Source: Deltaproteobacteria bacterium (GTDB lineage Bacteria; Myxococcota_A; UBA796; CAJQPC01). From it: a stretch of DNA of 64,000 bases. Shown one piece after another: positions 46,542-55,754 of this stretch. The position numbers and the translations under genes are program-made. The first letter of the stretch is position 1; every line of letters starts with the position of its first letter. The stretch is taken from contig JADKFE010000001.1 in assembly GCA_016717595.1 (NCBI GenBank), positions 62,001 to 126,000 of the forward strand, written 5' to 3'. The notes under the pieces are model-generated. The model did no database searches. It was not told the origin of the DNA and saw nothing but the letters and a program-made list of their open reading frames with translations.

Positions 46542-47693
46542 ATGACCTTCGCCTTGTTTCTCATCGCCGCCTGCGCCTACACCCCGCCCATCGACAGCGC
46601 CAACCCCGACTACCCCGACACCGCCGGGCTGAGCGGCACCGTGCTCGTCTCCTTGACCGAGGGTGTCCCGGGCCGGGGCCATGTGTTGGTCTACGACCTG
46701 CTCAACCCGCCGCCGCCTTCAGGCCTCGGCAGCCCCGTGGACCTCGCCACCATCGCCCCGTCGGAGTTTGAGGGGGCCGCGGGCGGCGTCAGCTCGGCGC
46801 CGTGGGCCGTCGCGGGCCTGGGCCTGGGCAGCTACCTCGTCACCGCGCTCATCGACAACGATGAGAACTTCTCGCCGTTCTTCGACTTCGCCGCCGGGGC
46901 CACCTGCGGCGACACCGTCGGGGCCTACCTCACCGACCTCACCACCCAGGCCCCGGCGCCGGTGGTGATCGACTCCTTGCCCGCGCAGATCGACGGCCTC
47001 GTCGTCACCGCCGCCAAGACGCTCTCCACCGAGCGCCCGGCCTTTGACGTCGAGGGCTTCACCTTGGGCGCGCCCGCCCCCTTCGGCACGAGCGCGGCCA
47101 CCTTAGATCGATCGGTGACCGACACCCCCCAGCTCGTGAACCTGCAGAGCCGCGCGGTGAACCACCCGCTCCTGACGCTGAACGGCCCCGAGGCCGAGGC
47201 CTGCGCGTCGAGCTTCTTGGTGCGGCTCCTGGATCTGGACCAAGACGGCGAGGTCGATCCGCACTCCAACCCCAGCTACGCCGCGCTGGGGCTCAAGAGC
47301 GCGTACCCCAAGGTCTACCTGATCTTGGCCGCCGACCTCCAAGGCAACCCCGTAGACCCGGCGGCCGGCCGCTATGTCAGCGAGGCCGTCGTGGCCACGG
47401 ACATCTTCATGGCGCCGTATGGGGAGTATGTCGCCGGAGACTCCTTCTTGAGCCCCACCTTGCCCGCGGTGTTTTTGCCCGCGGCGCTGCACATCGCCGC
47501 CGATGGCACCGAGACGGTGGTGCAGGGCCCAGACATGCCCGCGGGCCTGTGGGCGACGGTGGTGGTGCAAGACACGGGGCAGATCTGGGTGGTGCCGAAC
47601 GACCTCGGTGACGTGGCCCTCGCGGAGCAGTATGGGTGGGATACGGAAGGTTTCGCTTCTCAAGGGCCCGCTGGCTTGATACCGATTCAGTAG
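46542..47693 (+). CDS. Large lipoprotein, probable partner of the TonB-dependent receptor
   Basis: 383 residues, GAGGAGG-AACA before ATG, lipobox LIAAC. Mature protein has no recognised domain. It contains calcium-like loops (DNDENFSPFFD, LDLDQDGEVDPHSN) and four cysteines. The 9-nt gap and shared strand with the receptor gene suggest it binds the receptor's cargo or assists it. Long beta-rich stretches. Confidence 0.72.
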   Translation: MTFALFLIAACAYTPPIDSANPDYPDTAGLSGTVLVSLTEGVPGRGHVLVYDLLNPPPPSGLGSPVDLATIAPSEFEGAAGGVSSAPWAVAGLGLGSYLVTALIDNDENFSPFFDFAAGATCGDTVGAYLTDLTTQAPAPVVIDSLPAQIDGLVVTAAKTLSTERPAFDVEGFTLGAPAPFGTSAATLDRSVTDTPQLVNLQSRAVNHPLLTLNGPEAEACASSFLVRLLDLDQDGEVDPHSNPSYAALGLKSAYPKVYLILAADLQGNPVDPAAGRYVSEAVVATDIFMAPYGEYVAGDSFLSPTLPAVFLPAALHIAADGTETVVQGPDMPAGLWATVVVQDTGQIWVVPNDLGDVALAEQYGWDTEGFASQGPAGLIPIQ

Positions 47694-47714
47694 CCCCCCG
47701 AGGATCTCCACCCC

Positions 47715-48368
47715 ATGAACGACCCGCTCTCCTCAAGCGCCCTCTACGCCGCGGCGCTCCCGGTCAGCCTGGGCGTGTTTGAGCCCGATCAGCACACCCA
47801 GACCCTCGCCGTCTCCAAGCAGGGCGCGCTGTTGGACCTCCAAGGCGGCCCGCCCGTGGGCGAGATGATCTGGCTGCACATCCAGCTCCCCAAGGGCGTG
47901 ACCATCGAGGCCACGGCGACGATCCGCCCGCGCAACGCGGATCTGGGCGACGGCGTGCCCGTCGAGTTCTCGATGTTTATGCACGGCTCCCGCGGGGTGT
48001 GGAACCAGTTCATGGGCGAGCTTGAGCTCGCCGCCAGCGAAGGCGGCCGCGACCGCCGGGTGTGGACCCGCGAGCGCCACGTCAGCCTGCTCGTGCGGGC
48101 CCAAGAGCGCGAGTGGGTGAGCGGCGACGTCTCCCAAGGCGGCGTGTTTGTGCCCTCCAAGATCCTCCTCCCTGAAGGCACCAGCTTTAAGCTCGAGCTC
48201 ATCCACCCCGACACCCAGCACGTCTTCGTGGTGCAGGCCCGGGTGGCCCGGCTGCAGTACGGCCACGGCGGCGACGTGCGCGGCATGGGCCTGGAGTTTC
48301 TGGGCATGGACGACGAGCGCCGCTTCTTGCTGCAGCGCTTCTACACCCAAGGCGTCGCGCCCCTGTGA
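47715..48368 (+). CDS. PilZ-domain protein (c-di-GMP-binding), tandem domains
   Basis: 217 residues. C-terminal PilZ domain (about 115-215): RRVWTRER (RxxxR), HVSLLVRAQ, GDVSQGGVFV (DxSxGG) and LIHPDTQHVFVVQARVARLQ. The N-terminal half is a YcgR-N/PilZ-like barrel (LPVSLGVFEPDQ, MIWLHIQLPKG). Probably a c-di-GMP effector. Lies in the same plus-strand cluster as the kinase and receptor. Confidence 0.82.
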   Translation: MNDPLSSSALYAAALPVSLGVFEPDQHTQTLAVSKQGALLDLQGGPPVGEMIWLHIQLPKGVTIEATATIRPRNADLGDGVPVEFSMFMHGSRGVWNQFMGELELAASEGGRDRRVWTRERHVSLLVRAQEREWVSGDVSQGGVFVPSKILLPEGTSFKLELIHPDTQHVFVVQARVARLQYGHGGDVRGMGLEFLGMDDERRFLLQRFYTQGVAPL

Positions 48369-48455
48369 GCCTTGGCCTAGGCCTGGCCTCTCCTCGGCCT
48401 CACACTCTGCGCCAGCGCAGGTGACGCCGGGCCCGCGCGGGTCTACAGTAGGGTC

Positions 48456-49650
48456 GTGAAGCGCCGCGCTCCCCCCCTGCTGCTGATGCTCTTGGCGACG
48501 GTCTTGGCTGTGACGCCTTACCTGCTGCCGTGGGCGCTGATCCAGTGGTCGAGCGTCCCCACCACGCCCTACGTCTACATCCCGCCGATCCAGCGCCCCG
48601 TGGTGATGATCCAGCTCCCCCCGGAGCAGCTCGCCGACGAGGAGCCCGAGCTTGAGCCCGAGCCCGCGCCGGAGCCCGAGGAGGTGGAGGCCGAGCCCGT
48701 GGAGGAGCCCGCGCCGACCTACCCCCAGGCCGACGTGCTGGCCGCCAAAGAGGGGGTCGTGAGCCTCGACGTGGTGGCTGAGCTCGACGGCCCCAAGAGC
48801 CTACGCGTGGGCCGCCCGCGCCCGGTGAAGCGCCCGCCGACGCCCCCCGGCGAGAAGAAGCCGCGCCCGCCCCGCAAGAAGCCCGAGTGCCTGCCTGAAG
48901 CGCCGGAGATCGGCGAGGTCAGCCCCACGGCCCACCGCGTCGAGGAGCAGCTCGTCGACTACTACGCGAACCACCTCCTCGACGTGGAGCAGCTCGCGGC
49001 CTCGTGGTGGAAGCTCGACGAGGAGGGTGAACGTGTAGGCGTCGGCATCGGGCGCATGAAGTGCGGCAGCCTCCTGCGCCAAGGCGGCTTCAAGAACGGC
49101 GACGTCATCGTCGGCGTGAACGGCATGCCGATTCAGTCCTGGTCCGATGGCGTGAACGCCTTCCTCAAGCTGCGCACCAAGCGCCTGTTGTGGGTAGACG
49201 TCGTGCGCCGCGGCGGCGCCGTGCGCCTCGACTTCTTGCTCGTAGATCCTGGCCTGGCGAAGATCCCCAGCGCCATCGCCGACCCGCTGCTCAACCCCAC
49301 GGTGCTCGTGGATCAAGAGCTCGCCCGCGCCGAGCTGCCGTGGCTCAAGCGCACCTTCGGCAAAGGCAAAGACCGCCGCGAGCAGCGCAAGGCCGAGCGC
49401 GCCCTGTGGGAGAGCCTGAGCGAGGCCTGGTTAGAGGAGTCCGGCGCGCTTGAGGACGAGGAGGAGGCCCTGGAGCCCCCCGAGGCCCCGCCCGCCCTAG
49501 ACCCCAAGGCGCCGCCGCCCCAGCGCACCGACGCCGCCCAGCGTGAGGCCGCCAAGGCCGCTGAAGAGGCCGAGAAGAGCAAGAAGAGAGGGCGAGGGGG
49601 ACGCGCCCGCCCCCGCGGACCCGCCCACCCCCACGCCCAAGGCCCCCTGA
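48456..49650 (+). CDS. GspC-like membrane-anchored PDZ protein, frameshifted
   Basis: About 397 residues. GTG start, one N-terminal helix (LLLMLLATVLAVTPYLLPWAL), a Pro/Glu-rich spacer (about 55-90) and a PDZ domain (about 190-262: GVGIGRMKCGSLLRQGGFKNGDVIVGVNGMPIQ) as in type II secretion GspC. A charged C-terminal tail follows. As written it is fused in frame to the SRPBCC domain. A one-base indel in the purine tract 49581-49600 instead gives the tail EGEGDAPAPADP and a TGA at 49648-49650 overlapping the next ATG. Confidence 0.7.
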
Positions 49651-50072
49651 TGCCGCCCCTGCCCATCGAGCGCCGCCTGGTGCTGGCGCCCCCGCCCGCC
49701 GAGGTCTACCGCCTGCTCACCCAGGCCCAAGACCTCTGGTGGTGCCAGAAGGCCACCCCGGCGGCCAAGGTGGGGGACGTCGCCACCCTACGCTTCGCCG
49801 ACGGCTCGGCCATCCGTTTGGAGGCCCTGGTGATGGACCCAGCCGAGCGTGTGGCCTGGCGTGTGGTCGAGGCCAGCCTCACCGGCTGGACCAACAGCAC
49901 CATCGCCTTCTTGCTGCGCCCGCACATGACCCAGACCAGCCTCACCCTCGTACACGAGCGCCTGGGCCTGGGCGGCACCAGCCCCGATCGCCTGCGCGCC
50001 GAGCAGCTCTGGACCCTGCGCCTGCAGAGCCTCACCGCCCTGGTGCGCTTCGGGGCCGGTCAGCCCGGCTGA
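49650..50072 (+). CDS. SRPBCC/AHSA1-like domain protein
   Basis: 140 residues from the ATG at 49650 (TGATG overlap with the corrected PDZ stop). IERRLVLAPPPAEVYRLLTQAQDLWWCQKA and TGWTNSTIAFLLRPHMTQTSLTLVHERLG follow the activator-of-Hsp90/SRPBCC helix-grip pattern. Binds a small hydrophobic ligand or a protein partner; exact role unknown. Its last 13 nt overlap the convergent FMO gene. Confidence 0.8.
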   Translation: MPPLPIERRLVLAPPPAEVYRLLTQAQDLWWCQKATPAAKVGDVATLRFADGSAIRLEALVMDPAERVAWRVVEASLTGWTNSTIAFLLRPHMTQTSLTLVHERLGLGGTSPDRLRAEQLWTLRLQSLTALVRFGAGQPG

Positions 50073-51343
50073 GCCATCACGCCCATCCGCCGCGCCCGCC
50101 AGCGCAGAAGCGGCATGGCCCGAAGCGCCCAGCGCATGCGGCGCATGGCCGTGTGGGGGTTGACGAGGTGGGTGTCGGGCGGCGTGTCGCCGAGCCTCCG
50201 AAACAGCTCGCCCAGGGGCACGGTGAGCTGATCCTGGAGCACCACGAGCTCCGCGAGCAGCACGGCGAGGGGTCGTAACAGCGGGCCCACGCCGTAGCGC
50301 GGCTGATACCCGCCGACGATGTACAGGTGCCGGTGCTCGGGCCGCGTGAGGCTGGCGTAGAGCTGCGGCACCTTGCCCACCACCGGCACGGTGCCGGTTG
50401 GCAAGAACGGGAAGCTGAGATCGTAGCCCGTGGCGCAGACGATGAGGTCCACGGCCTCACGCTCGCCGTCGGTGAACGTGACCAAGCCCTGCGAGACGCC
50501 GGACACGTCCCGCCGCACGGTGATCTTGCCGTGCTGCAGGTAATGAAACACCTCGGTGTTCACGGTGGGGTGGGCGTCAAAGAGCCTGTGGTCGGGCTTG
50601 GGCAGGCCATAGTCCTCATACCGCCCGAGCAGAAGCGGCGTGAGCAGGCCCATCAGCCAGCGCTGCACAAACACCGGCATCCACGGCGAGACAAACTCCA
50701 CCGACGGTCTGCCCCACAGCGTCTTGGGCATAAACCAGTAGCCCCGGCGCAGACTCCAGCTCGCCGAGGCGCCCACCCGCGCCGCCTCACTCACGATGTC
50801 ACAGCCCGAGTTGCCGCCGCCGACCACCAGCACCCGGCGCCCCCGGAGCTGATCCGGGCGCTTGTAGTCCTTGCTGTGCAGCACCTCACAGCCCGCGTCG
50901 TTGGCCCAAGCGGGCAGCGTCTTCGCCCAGTGGTGGCCGTTACACACCAGCACGCCGCGGTAGATCCGCCGCTCCCCGCCCTCAAAGGTGGCCTCCCAGC
51001 CCGCAGGATCCGTAAGCGGGGTGAGCTGGGTGACCTTGGTGTTGAAGCGGATGTGCCGCCGCAGCCCAAACGTGTCGGCGTAGTCCCGAAAATACGCCGC
51101 CATCTGCGCGGCGCTGGGGAAGTCGGGGAAGGACTCCGGCATCGGGAAGTCGTCATACTGCGTCGTGCGGCGGCTGGAGATGATGTGGGCCGTCTCATAG
51201 ACCCCATGGGACCAGTTGCCGCCGACCTCGTCCGTGGCCTCGACCTGCTCATAGGCGAGGCCCCGCTCACCGAGGGCCTTGGCGACGGCGAGCCCCGTAG
51301 GGCCCGCGCCGAGCACGAGGAGGGGGGCGTCGACGTCGCGCAT
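50060..51343 (-). CDS. Flavin-containing monooxygenase
   Basis: 427 residues from the ATG at 51343. FAD motif LLVLGAGPTGLAVAKAL, then VEATDEVGGNW and a shifted FMO fingerprint with THISS-like HIISSRRTTQYDDF. The NADPH motif is VLVVGGGNSGCDIVS. CATGYDLSFPF is the terminal family signature. Oxygenates a soft nucleophile or a ketone; substrate unknown. Divergent from the SDR gene with a 51-nt gap. Confidence 0.9.
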   Translation of the reverse strand: MRDVDAPLLVLGAGPTGLAVAKALGERGLAYEQVEATDEVGGNWSHGVYETAHIISSRRTTQYDDFPMPESFPDFPSAAQMAAYFRDYADTFGLRRHIRFNTKVTQLTPLTDPAGWEATFEGGERRIYRGVLVCNGHHWAKTLPAWANDAGCEVLHSKDYKRPDQLRGRRVLVVGGGNSGCDIVSEAARVGASASWSLRRGYWFMPKTLWGRPSVEFVSPWMPVFVQRWLMGLLTPLLLGRYEDYGLPKPDHRLFDAHPTVNTEVFHYLQHGKITVRRDVSGVSQGLVTFTDGEREAVDLIVCATGYDLSFPFLPTGTVPVVGKVPQLYASLTRPEHRHLYIVGGYQPRYGVGPLLRPLAVLLAELVVLQDQLTVPLGELFRRLGDTPPDTHLVNPHTAMRRMRWALRAMPLLRWRARRMGVMAQPG

Positions 51344-51394
51344 GGGCCAAGCGTAGTAGAGTCTCGCGGGTAAGACAACGGCCCCGAGGTGCAT

Positions 51395-52243
51395 ATGGAC
51401 GTCAAGTCACAGGTGGTGGTGATCACAGGCGCGGCGAGCGGCATCGGCGCCGCCTTGGCCGAGGCCTTCGGCGACGCCGGCGCGCGCTTGGCCCTGGCCG
51501 ACCGCGACCACGCCGGGGTGGAGGCCGTGGCCCAGACCCTCAAGGCCCGCGGTGTCGAGGCCCGCGCCTACCCGCTGGACGTCTCCTCCCGCGCGGCGTG
51601 GCAGGCCCTGGCCCAGACCACCCTGGCCGAGCTCGGCGGCGCGCGGGTGCTCATCAACAACGCGGGCATCACCTTCTTGGGCAGCTTCGAGGCCACCCCC
51701 GTCGAGGACTTCGACCGCGTGCTGGCGGTGAACCTCGGCGGCGTGGTCGAGGGCTGCCGCGCGTACCTGCCCCAGCTCCGCGAGGCCCCAGCCGCCCGCA
51801 TCGTGAACATCTCCAGCCTGTACGGCCTCGTCGGCGTGCCCGGCCAGACGGCCTACTGCGCGAGCAAGTTCGCCGTGCGCGGCTTCTCCGAGGCCCTGCA
51901 CGAGGAGCTGCGCGGCACCAGCGTCGGCGTGACCGTGGTTCACCCCGGCGGCATCCGCACCAACATCATGAACCAGGCGAAGACCGGCGGCGCGGGCGCG
52001 GAGGCCACCGCAATGAGCATCCGCGACTTCTTCGCCAAGAAGACGATGCGGCCCGGCAAAGCGGCGGCGCTCATCCTCCAGGCGGTGCAGCGGGACCAGC
52101 ACCGCCTGCTCATCACCCGCGAGTCCGTGCTGTTCGACCTGGCCCGGCGAATCGCGCCGGAGTGGGGCAACCGCTTCGCCGTAGACGGCATGGTGAAGGG
52201 CATGGGCCTGGGGAGCCCGAAGCGGCTGATCGGGAAGGGGTGA
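51395..52243 (+). CDS. Short-chain dehydrogenase/reductase
   Basis: 282 residues. TGAASGIGAAL (cofactor), NNAGI (NNAG), Ser in VNISSLYG, TAYCASK (Tyr and Lys). ATG at 51395 with GAGGT ahead; a GTG at 51389 is also in frame. The C-terminal segment PGKAAALILQAV is like that of SDRs acting on long-chain or steroid-like substrates. Shares a promoter region with the divergent FMO gene and may act on the same compounds. Confidence 0.92.
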   Translation: MDVKSQVVVITGAASGIGAALAEAFGDAGARLALADRDHAGVEAVAQTLKARGVEARAYPLDVSSRAAWQALAQTTLAELGGARVLINNAGITFLGSFEATPVEDFDRVLAVNLGGVVEGCRAYLPQLREAPAARIVNISSLYGLVGVPGQTAYCASKFAVRGFSEALHEELRGTSVGVTVVHPGGIRTNIMNQAKTGGAGAEATAMSIRDFFAKKTMRPGKAAALILQAVQRDQHRLLITRESVLFDLARRIAPEWGNRFAVDGMVKGMGLGSPKRLIGKG

Positions 52244-52346
52244 GGGGAGGCCGCGCGGCGCCGATCAAGCGCCGCTGAGCGCCGCCAAACTTTTCTCCGG
52301 ACACCCGTTGACCTACGCGACTCACGCATGGTAGACCTCGTGGCGC

Positions 52347-54014
52347 ATGGACGAGCCCAGCCCCACCACCCCCGTCGTCATCGGCTTCGCGAGCCTCGTG
52401 CGCGCCGCGTGGCTCCCCGAGCTGATCCTGCGCCTCGCCCACCTCTGGGCGATGATGGGCCACGACGTCGCCTTGATCGACGGCGATCCCTGGGGTGAGG
52501 CGCCTGAAGGCTGGTCGGCGGATGAGCCAGCGGAGCACGCGCTCAGCGAGCTTCTTGGCGGCGCGATCATCGGCGTAGACACCGCCCCGGCGGCGGTGGC
52601 GCTGAGCGCGCTCTTGGGCCTGGATGAGCCCCCGGGTGCGCTGGGCCTCATGTTGGCCCGGGGCGCTGAGGCGCCGCCGGACGCCCCCACCGCGCGCTCG
52701 GTGATGTCCGCGCGCCGCGCCCTGCGCGGGGCGATGGTGGGCGAGGCCCGGGCGGACGTGGTGCTCGTGCGCCTGCCGCCGCTCTGTGAGCCCGTGGGCC
52801 AGGCCCTCGCGGCGAACCTCGTGGACGTGACGGTGCCGCTCTTGAGCCCCCTCGATCTGCTCAAGGCCGGGGTGATGCTCGCCCGCAGCGCCGCGATGCA
52901 GGCCGAGACGCACCCCGTCCTGCCCATCGAGCTCTCGGCCAACCCCATCGACGAGGCGCTGTGGGTGGCGCACGTCGGCTGCGCCCCGGCGGCGCAGCTC
53001 AGCCTTGACTCCTCTGACGACGAGGATCAGATCGACGCCTTGGTGGGCGCGCTCTCCGACTTCTTGCGGCCCACCTTAGAGCTGCCGCACCCCGACCCCA
53101 AAGAGGAGATCTTAGAGGCTGACGCCTTAGAGCGTGGCCGAGGCGCCTACCTGGGCTTCCGGCGGCTCTTGCGCCAAGATCAGAAGGACGCGATCCTCTT
53201 CTTCCGCGGCACCTTGGCCGGTCGGAGCGCCACCCTACGCAGCGCCGCCGAGGCCCTGCGGGCCATGGACGACGAGGGGATGTGGCCGGATCAGCTCGCC
53301 TATGGCCTGCGGTACGTCGTGCAGAAGTTCCGCGTCGCCGAGCCCGAGCCGGTGAGTGAGTATGTGGCGGGGCTGGGGGGGAGGTTGTTGGGTGAGCTGC
53401 GGGCGGGGCGGCTCAGCGAGCGGCCGACGCGCCTGAAGATTGATGTCGCCTACGCGATGCTCTACCACTGCTTCTACCTCAAGCACATCAAGGCGTATGA
53501 CCTCGACCTCGCCCAAGCGGCGGTTCGGCTGCTGCTGGAGGCCGCTGACGAGGTGGAGGACGGCGGCGACTGCGCCCGGCTCGCCGAGGGCTTTGCGCGG
53601 CATGGGGCGCTCTGTGAGCAGAATCGTAACGCGGAGCTGGCGTTGAACCTCATCGCCCTGGCGGAGCAGCGCGGACTGGGCACTCTGATCGCCCGGCGCT
53701 CTGCCATCGACTCGCTGTGGTTGTTCTGTGAGGCCGAGCCCACGGCGCCGCTGCTGCGGCTGATGTTCCGCCTCGCAAACGACCTCATGCCGCTCGACCC
53801 CGGCTACGCCCACTACGCCCTCATCGGCGCCTGGGACATCGCCGGGGACAAGATGCGCGCCACCGATCACCTCATCCTGCTCGCCAAGGTGGATCCCAAA
53901 CGCCTCAAGATGGCGCTGGAAGACTCCTCGCTCAAACGATTCTTCGAGGGCGTGGCCACCACCCGCTTCTTCCGCTCCGCCCGCAAGAAGGGCTTCAAAC
54001 TGTCCGAGCTCTGA
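52347..54014 (+). CDS. ParA/MinD-like protein without P-loop, with helical C-terminal domain
   Basis: 555 residues. The N-terminal 250 residues follow a SIMIBI fold (VVIGFASLVRAAWLPELILRLAHLWAMMGHDVALIDGDPWGE, then LVRLPPL, VDVTVPLLSPLDLLKAG), but the KGGxGKT P-loop is replaced by FASLVRAAW, so nucleotide binding is probably lost. The rest is helical, with a repeat-like SLWLFCEAEPTAPLLRLMFRLANDL. No SD before the ATG is obvious. Overlaps the PKD lipoprotein gene by 1 nt (TGATG), so they are coupled. Confidence 0.6.
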   Translation: MDEPSPTTPVVIGFASLVRAAWLPELILRLAHLWAMMGHDVALIDGDPWGEAPEGWSADEPAEHALSELLGGAIIGVDTAPAAVALSALLGLDEPPGALGLMLARGAEAPPDAPTARSVMSARRALRGAMVGEARADVVLVRLPPLCEPVGQALAANLVDVTVPLLSPLDLLKAGVMLARSAAMQAETHPVLPIELSANPIDEALWVAHVGCAPAAQLSLDSSDDEDQIDALVGALSDFLRPTLELPHPDPKEEILEADALERGRGAYLGFRRLLRQDQKDAILFFRGTLAGRSATLRSAAEALRAMDDEGMWPDQLAYGLRYVVQKFRVAEPEPVSEYVAGLGGRLLGELRAGRLSERPTRLKIDVAYAMLYHCFYLKHIKAYDLDLAQAAVRLLLEAADEVEDGGDCARLAEGFARHGALCEQNRNAELALNLIALAEQRGLGTLIARRSAIDSLWLFCEAEPTAPLLRLMFRLANDLMPLDPGYAHYALIGAWDIAGDKMRATDHLILLAKVDPKRLKMALEDSSLKRFFEGVATTRFFRSARKKGFKLSEL

Positions 54015-54757
54015 TGTTCCGTCCGCTGCTGACTCTCTTCGCCCTGCTCACCGCCTGCCACCCTGGGCCTGGCCCAAACGCGAGCGCTGGCGCCGAGGTG
54101 GTGGGTGAGCCTGGGCAGACCTACCTCCTCGACGGCTCCACCTCCGCCGCGGATGGCGCACAGTACACCTGGACGATCCTGGACGGCCCCGAGGACGCCG
54201 CGCTGATCGACGCCGATCAGGCCGTGGCCTACCTCATCCCCGAGGCCGAGGGCGTCTACACCTTAGGCTTAGAGGTGTGTGACACCTGGGGCCGCTGTGA
54301 GGCGGCGACCACCCGGGCGCTCGTCGGCGCGACGGCGCGTAAGTCGGCGAGCAAGGGCGGCGTGTCCTTTGGTGGCGGCTTCGGCGGCCTCGGCAAGAAC
54401 CAGGCGCCCCAAGCCGCGGCGAGCGCGACGCGCGCCTTCTCTGGCCTCTCGGTGATCCGCCTCGACGGCAGCGCCTCGACGGATCCCGACGGCGACGCCC
54501 TCCGTTACCGCTGGAGCTTCACCACGCGCCCCGCGGGCTCGGCGCTCACCGACGCCGACATCCAAGACAACACCTCAGCGCTGGCCTCGTTCAAGGCCGA
54601 CGTCTCGGGCACCTACGGCGTGCGCCTCGTGGTGCGCGACGGCGTGACGTCAGACTCCGCCCTGCTCTCGGGCATCGTCGTGAAGGTTGTGGAGGACAAC
54701 GACCCCATCGACGACCGCGCCGCCCCCCAGCGCGGCGCCCTCGACGGCGCGCAGTAG
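54014..54757 (+). CDS. Lipoprotein with two PKD/Ig-like domains
   Basis: 247 residues, lipobox LLTAC. Two PKD-like repeats: QTYLLDGSTSAADGAQYTWTI and SVIRLDGSASTDPDGDALRYRWSF, each with the DG/S-W pattern, joined by a Gly/Ser linker (GGVSFGGGFGGLG). It probably extends outside the outer membrane and binds protein or polysaccharide. Coupled to the ParA-like gene upstream. Confidence 0.82.
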   Translation: MFRPLLTLFALLTACHPGPGPNASAGAEVVGEPGQTYLLDGSTSAADGAQYTWTILDGPEDAALIDADQAVAYLIPEAEGVYTLGLEVCDTWGRCEAATTRALVGATARKSASKGGVSFGGGFGGLGKNQAPQAAASATRAFSGLSVIRLDGSASTDPDGDALRYRWSFTTRPAGSALTDADIQDNTSALASFKADVSGTYGVRLVVRDGVTSDSALLSGIVVKVVEDNDPIDDRAAPQRGALDGAQ

Positions 54758-54894
54758 GCGGCCGCGACCGCGTCGCCTTGTGGCTCCGGCGTCACCCAGC
54801 CCCCAGGTCGAGCTGCGCGTGTCCAGGGCCTCGGTGGGCGCCCGAGGAGGAGGACGGCGCGCAGACGACGGCGTGGTGGTCCTACGCGCCGGGG

Positions 54895-55299
54895 GCGGGC
54901 CGCTGAGCGGTGATCGAGGGCCACTGAGCGATGAGCGGGGCCGCGTGAGCGAGGCGCGATGATCGAGGGCCACTGAGCGAGATCGAGGGCCGCTGAGCGA
55001 TGAGTGAGGCTCACTGAGCGATGATCGAGGGCCACTGAGCGATGATCGAGGGCCGCTAAGCGGTGATCGAGGGCCACTGAGCGATGATCGAGGGCCACTG
55101 AGCGATGAGCGAGGGCCACTGAGCGATGAGCGAGGGCCACTGAGCGATGAGTGAGGGCCACTGAGCGCTGAGCGAGGCTCACTGAGCGCTGAGCGAGGGC
55201 CACTGAGCGATGATCGAGGCTCACTGAGCGCTGAGTGAGGGCCACTGAGCGCTGAGTGAGGGCCACTGAGCGATGGTCTCGGGCCACCAAGCGATGATC
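54895..55299. repeat. 21-bp tandem repeat array, 19 units
   Basis: Consensus GAGGGCCACTGAGCGATGATC, repeated head to tail 19 times over 405 bp; units 3 (28 bp) and 4 (20 bp) are irregular. Variation is limited: GGCC/GCTC or GCTA at positions 4-7, and GATGATC/GATGAGC/GCTGAGC/GATGAGT at the end. Unit length is a multiple of 3, so reading frames stay open on the minus strand as a heptapeptide HRSVALD repeat, but I see no start or coding bias to support it. The 137 bp between the PKD stop and the array hold nothing I recognise. Confidence 0.9.
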
Positions 55300-55316
55300 A
55301 CGCACACAGAGGTAAA

Positions 55317-55618
55317 GTGGCGTCAAGATCCCCCTCCTCCTGGCCTTCTTGGTCCTCACCGCCTGCACCCCCCGCCGAGTCTGCGAGGGCAAAGACAACG
55401 AGCGCGCCGTAGACGACGACGGCCTCATGGGGTGCTCGCCCGATGGGCCGGGGTGCGACTGCACGAGCGGGTGGCCGGTGAGCCGTGAGGGGCACGAGGG
55501 TGAAGAAGACCGCGGCGATCGAGCCTGGTTGACCACCTTTTGTGCCTCATGGGTGGAGGTCGAGGCGCGCTGCAGGCTGGGGCGCTGCGTTGGCGTCGAG
55601 GTGGGCGACGAGCCGTAG
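55317..55618 (+). CDS. Small Cys-rich lipoprotein, probably frameshifted at its start
   Basis: The frame from 55322 reads VKIPLLLAFLVLTACTPRR, a lipoprotein signal peptide with lipobox LTAC, then about 80 residues with nine cysteines (GCSPDGPGCDC, ARCRLGRC). It has no standard in-frame start: a TAA is at 55313 and the GTG at 55317, which has GAGGT ahead, is one base out of phase. One missing base would join them and give about 100 residues. TTG at 55349 is the only in-frame alternative but removes the signal peptide. Function unknown. Confidence 0.45.
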
Positions 55619-55754
55619 GGGTGTCGCTCAACGCGCGCCCTGGGCGCCCCCGATCCAGGGCCGAGCATCGCTCCATATGAACGGACGGGTGGAGACTTGC
55701 CATCGTCTCGCGCGGCGTGTAGCATCACCCTACTCAACCGCCCTGGAGGAGATC

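Noticed and set aside
48456..50072. Genuine PDZ-SRPBCC fusion protein
   Set aside because: The linker is a charged low-complexity stretch, and a one-base shift gives a Pro-rich tail with a stop overlapping the next ATG. Two genes is the better reading.
54895..55299. CRISPR array
   Set aside because: Units are head to tail with no variable spacers and no cas genes nearby; it is a simple tandem repeat.
54613..55737. Minus-strand frame with heptapeptide repeats
   Set aside because: The repeat is a 21-bp tandem array whose length keeps any frame open. The flanks look like shadow sequence and there is no ribosome-binding site.
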